A DNA stretch of 64,000 nt. It comes from DAIQNV01 sp036788215 (lineage in GTDB: Bacteria > Planctomycetota > Phycisphaerae > Phycisphaerales > UBA1924). The stretch is from NCBI GenBank assembly GCA_036788215.1, contig DAIQNV010000005.1, positions 9,785 through 73,784 on the forward strand, in the 5' to 3' direction. Below, piece after piece: positions 58,198 to 64,000 of this stretch (its first letter is position 1; the number at the start of each line of letters is the position of its first letter). A model generated the notes under the pieces. It worked only from the letters and a program-made list of their open reading frames with translations, was not told the origin of the DNA and made no database searches. Both the position numbers and the translations under genes were made by a program.

Positions 58198-59202
58198 CTA
58201 CCCCCCGTGCAACGCATTCGCCATCGCCAGATACAACGGAATCCCCAAAATGATATTGAACGGAAAGGTCACCCCGAGCGCCATGGGCAGGTACACGCTC
58301 GCGTTCGCCTCCGGGATCGCCAGTTGCATCGTCGCCGGCACCGCGATGTAGCTCGCGCTCGCCGCCAGGATCATGAACAGGAACGCATCCCCCGCCGACA
58401 GCCCGAGCACATACGACACGCCCCACCCGATCGCCGCGTTCACCAGCGGGATGCCGATCGACACGCCCACCGCGAACACCCCGACCTCCTTCAGCCCCCC
58501 CAGCCGCTTCGCCGCGGTCATCCCAGCGTCCAGCAGGAACAACACCAGCATCCCGTAGAACACATCCTCCGTAAACGGGCGCAGCTTCTCGTACCCCCGC
58601 TCCCCCGCCAGCACGCCCACCAACAGCGACCCCAAAAGCAAGAACACCGGCCCCGACAAGACCGCCTCCCGCAGCAGCGTCACCACCGAGTGCTTGGTGT
58701 CGTCCGTCACCGGGCTGTCGGGGTCCGCCAGCGCCGCCGCCTGGGCCGCGTGCCGGTGCAGCAGCACCGCGACCACCACCGCCGGCGCCTCCATCAGCGC
58801 CAGCGCCGCGACAAGATGCCCCCCATACGGGATCGCCTGCGACTCCAGAAAGTTCACCGCCGTGATGAAGGTCACCGCCGACACCGACCCGAACGCCGCA
58901 GCGCACGCCGCCGCGTCGTGCGTGTTGAACCGCAGCCGCAGCAGCGGGTTCACCCACAAGGGGGTGAGGGCGCTCAGGGCGAGCGATGCGCCGAGGGTCA
59001 TGAGCACCCCGGGGTCCAGCCCCGCCTCATTCAGCTTCACGCCCCCCTTGTAGCCGATCGCCCACAGCAGGTACAGGCTGAACAGGCGGGGGATCGGGTG
59101 CGGGATCTCCAGGTCCGACCGCAGCAGGACCGCCAGCGTGCCCACCGCGAAGAAGAGGACCGGCGGGCTCAGCAGGTTGGCGATCGCGAGTTCCAGGGCC
59201 AT
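58198..59202 (-). CDS. SbtA-like sodium-dependent bicarbonate transporter family permease
   Basis: A 334-residue protein with about ten helices in two inverted halves, each with a broken-helix signature: AACAAAFGSVSAVTFITAVN and LFMILAASASYIAVPATMQL. It starts ELAIANLLSPPVLFFAVGTL. SbtA (DUF897) takes up bicarbonate with Na+ in cyanobacteria; homologues in heterotrophs may carry other anions. With the Mrp antiporter nearby, a Na+ gradient is plausible. No SbtB-like PII gene is adjacent. The ATG is at 59202. Confidence 0.85.
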   Translation of the reverse strand: MALELAIANLLSPPVLFFAVGTLAVLLRSDLEIPHPIPRLFSLYLLWAIGYKGGVKLNEAGLDPGVLMTLGASLALSALTPLWVNPLLRLRFNTHDAAACAAAFGSVSAVTFITAVNFLESQAIPYGGHLVAALALMEAPAVVVAVLLHRHAAQAAALADPDSPVTDDTKHSVVTLLREAVLSGPVFLLLGSLLVGVLAGERGYEKLRPFTEDVFYGMLVLFLLDAGMTAAKRLGGLKEVGVFAVGVSIGIPLVNAAIGWGVSYVLGLSAGDAFLFMILAASASYIAVPATMQLAIPEANASVYLPMALGVTFPFNIILGIPLYLAMANALHGG

Positions 59203-59293
59203 GGCAAGCGAGGCAGAATAGCCAAGATCGGGACGCCCCGGGCCGGAACGCCGCCGGAATCCCCCGCCCCCGATCGGCTACCATGGCGACGCC

Positions 59294-59563
59294 ATGGAAC
59301 TCCACTTCGACTTCGAGATCGGTCACCGCGTCCGCATCGTCCAGCAGCTCCCCCGCCTCAGCGGGACGGGCACGATCGCGGTCGAGGGCATCGTCACCGC
59401 CTTCGGCCAGTCCAAGACCGGCTCCTGGTTCGCCCACTCCAAGGACAAGAAGCTCTGGCTCGACCGCGTCGAACTCAAGAAAGACGATGGCGAGGTCGTC
59501 GTCTGCAACCTCGACCAGTACACCCACGTCGAGCCCGCCAGCGGCTACGCCAAGCCCGCCTGA
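59294..59563 (+). CDS. Hypothetical small soluble protein
   Basis: An 89-residue protein of beta-rich pattern: MELHFDFEIGHRVRIVQQL, GIVTAFGQSKTGSWFAHSKD, KLWLDRVELKKDDGEVVVCN. It resembles a small SH3-like barrel, but no family is recognised. The ATG at 59294 is one of two (59283 is out of frame). It has conserved-looking hydrophobic spacing and host-like codons, so it is probably real. Confidence 0.6.
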   Translation: MELHFDFEIGHRVRIVQQLPRLSGTGTIAVEGIVTAFGQSKTGSWFAHSKDKKLWLDRVELKKDDGEVVVCNLDQYTHVEPASGYAKPA

Positions 59564-59587
59564 GCCCAGGCCCCGCCCTCGCCTTTG

Positions 59588-59710
59588 ACGAGCCCGAAGC
59601 GCCAGCGAGGGTCTTCCCCCCTTCCGCCTTCGACGAGCCCGAAGCGCGAGCGAGGGTCTTCCCCCCTCCCGCGTTTAACGAGCCCGAAGCGCAAGCGAGG
59701 CACTCCCCTC
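59588..59710. repeat. Three tandem 45-bp units (acgagcccgaagcgc family D)
   Basis: acgagcccgaagcg at 59588, 59633 and 59678, each followed by n-cagcgagg or n-agcgagg and a C-rich run. The period is exactly 45 bp. It encodes SPKR-RG in one frame, often mis-called as protein in planctomycete genomes. It starts 25 nt after the stop at 59563. Confidence 0.85.
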
Positions 59711-60131
59711 CATCGCTCCCCCTCACGAGCCTTCATCCCGCCACCCGGTTCGCCCGGGTCCCCTCGAGGTGAACCCCCCCCAAGCTGAGGTCTCCGCGCC
59801 GCCGGCCCACGCCACGCCCGCCCGCTCCCCCGCACCCCCGCACGCCACCGCGTCTGTGCGCGCGCCCGGCGAGCCCCCGCGACCCCCTTCCCAAAAATCA
59901 CCAGATTTTCTATCCCGCTGCCACAAAGTCACTTAGCCCAACACGCCTCCCCGCGCGCAGCCGCTGCGTGCGCACAAACCCGCCCCCCGGCAGGCCCAGA
60001 TGAGAGCCCGGCCACGTGGCGGGCGGGAACGCGGGGCCCCGCGACCGGTGGACGGGCGGCGCGGGGCATGGGTGGGGTGGGGTGGGGTGGGGTGGGGTGG
60101 GGTGGGGTGTCTGGGAATGGGGGAACGCACG
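59711..60131. other. Intergenic region before phage module
   Basis: I see no gene. It is strikingly C-rich, with a small AT hairpin aaaatc-acca-gatttt at 59894-59909. (ggggt)7 at 60074-60108 ends 23 nt before the portal start. No integrase or clear attachment site is visible. Confidence 0.5.
60074..60108. repeat. (ggggt)7 short tandem repeat
   Basis: Seven perfect 5-bp units directly upstream of the portal gene. A 5-bp unit can slip during replication and change promoter or ribosome-site spacing. Confidence 0.9.
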
Positions 60132-61697
60132 ATGACCGATCGGCTCGAGGGAATCTCCGAAACTGGCCTGTCGGAGCGACTGCTGGAGACGCTCATCGCC
60201 GAGCACCGGCGCGAGCGCCTCCCACGGCTCGAGACCCTGTGGAGGTACTTCCGGAATCCGCTCGAGCCGGTCGGCATCGGCGTTTCGCCCGCCCAGCCCC
60301 TCGCGGGCCACGCCTTGGAGCCCCCCCGCTGGCGGGCCGCCCAGGAGGAGGGCCTGCCCAATCGCATCACGGGCCGGCGCGGGGGCGTCCGGCGCGAGGT
60401 CGTTGTCGAGAACGACATCGCCTGGCGCATCCAGACCATGATCGACTTCCTGCTGGGCAAGCCCCCCAGGATCGTCAGCACCGCGGAGGACGCCGACACC
60501 CGCGCTCAGGTCGAGCGCCTCCTCGACGCGGTCTGGGAAGCCTCGGGCGGGCTCAGCATGCTGCAGGACGCGGCCCTCCTGGGCCATGTGCACGGATACG
60601 TCGACCTCCTGCTCAGGCTCGACGAGCCCGCCCTGATCGACGCCGCGCCGAGGCTCCGCAGCCGGGCCGGTGCCGGCGACTTCGACAGGCTCGCCGAACT
60701 CGTCCGCATCGAGCCCATCGCCCCGACGAGGGGCGTGCCGGTCGTCTCCGACGCCGACTACCGCGACCTCGACGCCTACGTCCTCGCCTTCGAGCGCGAG
60801 CTGAACGAGGTGGACGAGCCGCAGCACGCCGAGCGGTCGCACCGCGTCGCCAGGCTCTTCGGGCGAAAGGATGTGAAGACGACGGGCTGGAAGCCCACGC
60901 CGGAGCGTCACACTCCCGGCAAGCGCCGGCGCGTCGAGGTCCTCGAGGTCTTCGGCCCAGGCGTCCGCCGGCTCTACGAGGGGGGCGAGATCATCGAGCG
61001 CGACCGCAGCGCGCTCCTGCCGGGCGTCGTGCCGGTCGTGCACGTGCAGAACCTCAGCCAGCCCTTCCGCTACGAGGGTCTGAGCGAGGTCGAGCCCCTC
61101 ATCCCGCTGCAGGACGAACTCAACACCCGCCTCAGCGACCGGGCCAACCGCGTCACGCTGCAGAGCTTCCGCATGTACCTCGCCAAGCGCCTCGACGGGA
61201 TCGCCGAGCTCGGCGTGGGCCCCGGGCAGGTCTGGACGACCGACGACCCCGAGGCCTCCATCACCGCCTTCGGGGGCGACGCGACCTGCCCCTCGGAGAC
61301 CGAGCACATCGGAGAGATCAGGGAAGCCCTCGACAAGGCCAGCGCCGTGCCGCCTCTCGCCGGGGGCGTCGTCCGGGCCCGGATCGGCAACCTCAGCAGC
61401 GCCAACGCCTTGCGCGTCACGCTGCTGAGCCTGCTCAGCAAAACCGCGCGCAAGCGCATCGCCTACGGGCGGGGCATCACCGAGATCAGCCGCATGGCGC
61501 TCGCGGCGCTCGACGCCGCGGGGATCGTCCGGACCCGGCCCGAGGAACGGGGCCTGCGCATCGCCTGGCCCGAGCCGACGCCCCTCGACCCCGCGGACGA
61601 GGTCCGCGTCGCCCGAGAGAAGGCAGCGATCGGCGTGCCCGAGGAGCGGGTCCTGGCGGAACTGGGGTACGGGCCCGCGGACGCCGGGGTGTCCTGA
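60132..61697 (+). CDS. Phage portal protein (SPP1 gp6-like)
   Basis: A 521-residue protein. The N-terminal ERLPRLETLWRYFRNP and VVENDIAWRIQTMIDFLLGK, then VVHVQNLSQPFRYEGLSEVE and LQDELNTRLSDRANRVTLQS, followed by NLSSANALRVTLLSLLSKTA, fit the gp6-like portal family that forms the dodecameric DNA gate of the head. The ATG at 60132 has gggggaa upstream; one at 60117 is also in frame. GC and codon use resemble host genes. The usual upstream terminase genes are absent. Confidence 0.82.
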   Translation: MTDRLEGISETGLSERLLETLIAEHRRERLPRLETLWRYFRNPLEPVGIGVSPAQPLAGHALEPPRWRAAQEEGLPNRITGRRGGVRREVVVENDIAWRIQTMIDFLLGKPPRIVSTAEDADTRAQVERLLDAVWEASGGLSMLQDAALLGHVHGYVDLLLRLDEPALIDAAPRLRSRAGAGDFDRLAELVRIEPIAPTRGVPVVSDADYRDLDAYVLAFERELNEVDEPQHAERSHRVARLFGRKDVKTTGWKPTPERHTPGKRRRVEVLEVFGPGVRRLYEGGEIIERDRSALLPGVVPVVHVQNLSQPFRYEGLSEVEPLIPLQDELNTRLSDRANRVTLQSFRMYLAKRLDGIAELGVGPGQVWTTDDPEASITAFGGDATCPSETEHIGEIREALDKASAVPPLAGGVVRARIGNLSSANALRVTLLSLLSKTARKRIAYGRGITEISRMALAALDAAGIVRTRPEERGLRIAWPEPTPLDPADEVRVAREKAAIGVPEERVLAELGYGPADAGVS

Positions 61698-61722
61698 GAA
61701 ACGAACGAGAAAGGAGCGCAAC

Positions 61723-62307
61723 ATGAGCGAAACGAAGAGCGGCGGAGGTGGGCGCGTGACGCCCGGTGGCGGGGAGTCGGGGTCCGGCGGGAGCCAGCCG
61801 GGCGGGGATGCCCCCGCCGATCAGCCCGCCACCAGCAACGAGCGCGGGCCCGTGCGTCCCGACGCCCTTGATCGGGACGACAACACGAGCGCCGGGCCCC
61901 GCGAAACGGAGCTGATCGCCCGCGTGGCGGAGCTCGAGTCGGCGCTCGATGCGGCGCAGCAAGAACTGGCCCGGCGCGACCGGCGCGCCACCCTCGAGCG
62001 CGAGCTGACCGACCTGGGCATCGTCGACCTCGAGATCGGCGTGGCGCTGACGGAAGCGATCCTCGACAACGGGGACGAGCCCGACGCGGAACGCGCCGCT
62101 TCGAGGCTCCGCGTCCGCAAGCCCTTCCTCTTCGCGGAAGAGCGCCCGCAGGGGGCCGGGCGTCGCGCACCGAGCGCGATGGCGGGCGCCCCGGGCGCCC
62201 CGGGCGCCGGGCGACAGGCGGACCTCGAGGACATGGCCGACGGCGCCCGCGCGACGGGCGACCGGCGGGAACTCCTGCGGTACCTGCGGGCGAGGCGGGG
62301 GATGTAG
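61723..62307 (+). CDS. Phage scaffold-like protein
   Basis: A 194-residue protein. A Gly/Ser/Pro/Asp-rich N-terminus (about 1-60) leads to a coiled coil (ETELIARVAELESALDAAQQ then ELARRDRRATLERELTDLG), followed by a polar C-terminus ending RRELLRYLRARRGM. Position between portal and capsid genes and the helical character suggest a gp20-like scaffold. The ATG at 61723 has aaagga upstream. The assignment is by context. Confidence 0.65.
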   Translation: MSETKSGGGGRVTPGGGESGSGGSQPGGDAPADQPATSNERGPVRPDALDRDDNTSAGPRETELIARVAELESALDAAQQELARRDRRATLERELTDLGIVDLEIGVALTEAILDNGDEPDAERAASRLRVRKPFLFAEERPQGAGRRAPSAMAGAPGAPGAGRQADLEDMADGARATGDRRELLRYLRARRGM

Positions 62308-62314
62308 GGGATCA

Positions 62315-62354
62315 GGCACGAAGGCACGAAGGCACGAAGGCACGAAGGCACGAA
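62315..62354. repeat. (ggcacgaa)5 short tandem repeat
   Basis: Five exact 8-bp units starting 8 nt after the scaffold-like stop. It lies in the middle of a phage head operon. Confidence 0.95.
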
Positions 62355-62393
62355 GGCAGTAGGCATGGCGCAGGGCGCCGGAAGGGGTGAGTC

Positions 62394-63560
62394 ATGGCGT
62401 TTACGGGAAAGGCGACGTATTCGGCGGGTTCGACGCTGCCGGAGTTGGCGGAGGACGTGAGCGACATCATCGGGATCGTGAGCCCGCATGAGACGCCGCT
62501 CCTGGATCACCTGGGCGACGCGAAGCGCCCCGCGATGAGCACGGTGCACGAGTGGATCGAGGATGCGCTCGTGCCGAACACGGGGCAGATCAGCGACCCG
62601 GGCATCGCGGGCGGGGACACCTCGATGACCCTCGCGGACGCGTCGGCGTTCCGCCCGGGCGACCTGATCCGCTTCGGCACGACCGGCGAGGTGGCGCTCG
62701 TCACCAGCGTCGACGGGGCGAGCAACGCGATCGTGGTCGCGCGGGGCTACGGGGGCACGACGCCCGCCACGCTCGTGAACGGGATGCCCATCACGATCAT
62801 CGGCAACGCGGCGCTCGAGGGGGCCGACGCCGGGGCCGCCCGCTTCACGAACCGCGTGCGCCGGAGCAACTTCTGCCAGATCTTCTCCGCCGCCCTCGAG
62901 GTCTCGGGCACGCTGCAGGCCGCCCGCGCCTACGGGGTGGCGGACGAGGTCGACTACCAGAAGCAGGAGCGGATGCGCGAATTGCTGCGGGACCTCGAGA
63001 ACACGGTCATCAATGGCGTCGCGCCCACCGCCAACCCGCAGGGCTCATCGACTGTGCGCCGCAGCATGAACGGGATCCTGCGGTCGATCTCGACCAACTA
63101 CTTCGTCCCCGGCACCGGCCCGATCCCCGATGGCGACGGCGCGGGCGCCGACGGGCTGACCGAGCCCGTCCTCAACGCGGCTCTCAAGGCCATCTGGGAC
63201 CAGAGCTCGGGCACCGTCGACACCATCGTGTGCGGCGGCGCCCAGAAGCGCCGCATCAACGCCTTCGCGACGCAGGGCCGGGCCTACCTGCCCGAGGACA
63301 CGACCTACCGCGACCTGGTGAGCGTGTACGAGAGCGACTTCGGCGTCTGCCGCGTGATCCTGAGCCGCTGGACGCCCCCGGGGACTGTGCTGCTCTTGGA
63401 TTCGAGCCGCATCTCGGTGATGCCCCTGCAGGGCCGCAGCTTCCACTACCAGCCCCTGGCGTCGACCGGCGACGCGATCAACGGGCAGGTGGTGGGGGAG
63501 TACACGCTGGAGTTCAAGAATGAGAATGCGCATGGGGTGATTTCGGGGCTCGCTGTGTGA
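62394..63560 (+). CDS. Phage major capsid protein, SU10/DUF5309-like
   Basis: A 388-residue protein. The N-terminus ELAEDVSDIIGIVSPHETPL, a mid-region EDALVPNTGQISDPGIAGGD with beta-rich ADASAFRPGDLIRFGTTGEV, then QIFSAALEVSGTLQAARAYG and the C-terminal part GTVLLLDSSRISVMPLQGRS match the HK97-fold SU10-like capsid family. It forms the icosahedral shell. The ATG at 62394 has gaagg upstream. No separate protease is present; in some relatives the scaffold carries it. Confidence 0.85.
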   Translation: MAFTGKATYSAGSTLPELAEDVSDIIGIVSPHETPLLDHLGDAKRPAMSTVHEWIEDALVPNTGQISDPGIAGGDTSMTLADASAFRPGDLIRFGTTGEVALVTSVDGASNAIVVARGYGGTTPATLVNGMPITIIGNAALEGADAGAARFTNRVRRSNFCQIFSAALEVSGTLQAARAYGVADEVDYQKQERMRELLRDLENTVINGVAPTANPQGSSTVRRSMNGILRSISTNYFVPGTGPIPDGDGAGADGLTEPVLNAALKAIWDQSSGTVDTIVCGGAQKRRINAFATQGRAYLPEDTTYRDLVSVYESDFGVCRVILSRWTPPGTVLLLDSSRISVMPLQGRSFHYQPLASTGDAINGQVVGEYTLEFKNENAHGVISGLAV

Positions 63561-63564
63561 TGGC

Positions 63565-63599
63565 AGAGACGGAGAGACGCAGAGACGAAGAGACGGAGT
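63565..63599. repeat. (gagacgna)n-type short tandem repeat
   Basis: agagacggagagacgcagag then acgaagagacggag, beginning 5 nt after the capsid stop. It matches the element at 56571-56603. Confidence 0.8.
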
Positions 63600-63671
63600 G
63601 AAAGGCTGGGTGATGGGGTGGGCGATCGGGTTCGGAGACGGGCCCGGTCGCTCTTGGAAAGGGGGTGGGGG

Positions 63672-64000
63672 ATGTTCGCGAAGGATCGGGATTTGCTGGT
63701 GCTGGAGCCGGGGTTGTTTGGAGAGGTCAACTGGGTGGGGCAGCGCCTGGTGGCGGGGACGGGAACCGTCTCGGGCACGACGCTGACGCTGACCCAGGCG
63801 GACGCGGGGCTCGATGATGCGGGGGTCGGCGCCGGGCATGTGGTGCTGATCGGGGGAACGGGGTACGAGGTGCTCGCGAGGCTGAGCGCGACCGAAATGA
63901 CGGTGAGCCGCCTGCGCGCGGACGAGGGCGATGCCCCGATCGCGCCCGCGCCGGTGACCGGCGCGACGGTGAGCGTGTTCACCTTCGCGCCGCAGATCGG
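63672..64000 (+). CDS. Probable phage head-tail protein, truncated by window end
   Basis: 109 residues are visible. It begins MFAKDRDLLVLEPGLFGEVN, then a beta-rich stretch with LVAGTGTVSGTTLTLTQAD, VVLIGGTGYEVLARLSATEM and VTGATVSVFTFAPQ. The family is not recognised; position directly after the capsid gene suggests a head-completion or connector protein. A ggggg-rich ribosome site precedes the ATG. Confidence 0.6.
   Translation, partial: MFAKDRDLLVLEPGLFGEVNWVGQRLVAGTGTVSGTTLTLTQADAGLDDAGVGAGHVVLIGGTGYEVLARLSATEMTVSRLRADEGDAPIAPAPVTGATVSVFTFAPQI

Noticed and set aside
59588..59788. ORF with SPKRKRG-type repeats
   Set aside because: It is the translation of the 45-bp DNA repeat, not a protein gene.
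62315..62354. CRISPR-like array
   Set aside because: The 8-bp units are directly adjacent without spacers; no cas genes are present.

Overview
The window is about 70% GC. It looks like a member of the Phycisphaerales/Phycisphaerae (Planctomycetota), probably from a draft or metagenome assembly. Evidence: three secreted proteins end in the short GC-type dockerin-like tail (FADI/V-AFL-AF pattern) typical of that group; there is a type-II-pseudopilin-like protein with an H-x-DG motif; LptF/G-type permeases imply an outer membrane; and several intergenic repeats (for example acgagcccgaagcgc) are ones I associate with Planctomycetota. Three 100-base N runs (16571-16670, 55593-55692, 57361-57460) are scaffold gaps, and two of them cut genes.

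Layout. 1-1.8 kb: the end of a Cys-rich ORF, an HMA (CxxC) lipoprotein and an outer-membrane barrel, which looks like a metal or transport module. 1.8-9.6 kb (minus strand): pseudopilin, GH57 glycosidase, then an envelope cluster LptF/G-like, PAP2, ArnT-like glycosyltransferase, LptF/G-like. 9.6-16.5 kb: cysS, metallophosphoesterase, HTH membrane protein, a GbsR/MarR regulator with a coupled downstream gene and a probable self-operator, and a UbiA/MqnP prenyltransferase. 16.7-25.7 kb: three dockerin-tailed exported proteins around an AAA+ ATPase. 25.9-30 kb: a translation/secretion operon tRNA-Thr, tuf, vapD-like, rpmG, tRNA-Trp, secE, nusG. 30-38.5 kb: aminopeptidase, GH13 amylase, chemoreceptor, a solitary nuoD and an SO_0444-type metal permease. 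38.5-45 kb: a complete mrpABCDEFG Na+/H+ antiporter operon in which most neighbours overlap by 4 nt. 45-53.5 kb: PNPOx-like protein, two porin paralogues, a photolyase, a class II photolyase fused to a renalase-like flavoprotein, and a DUF2256-DUF3253 protein. 53.6-59.6 kb: small membrane proteins, an acidic protein, ferredoxin, PTPS-III-like enzyme, phosphohexomutase split by a gap, SbtA-like transporter. 60.1-64 kb: phage head genes (portal, scaffold-like, SU10-like capsid, next gene cut by the window end) with host-like base composition.

Two features span the window. First, at least four families of palindromic or tandem intergenic repeats sit almost always 1-45 nt after a stop codon, which suggests a genome-wide 3'-end element system. 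Second, many neighbouring genes overlap by 4 nt (ATGA/GTGA/TTGA), so translational coupling is common. The items I would look at first are the 3'-end repeats, the VapD homologue inside the tuf-rpmG-secE-nusG operon, the photolyase/renalase fusion, and the phage capsid module carrying host-type repeats. No rRNA or CRISPR array is visible. Functions rest on motif reading without database searches.
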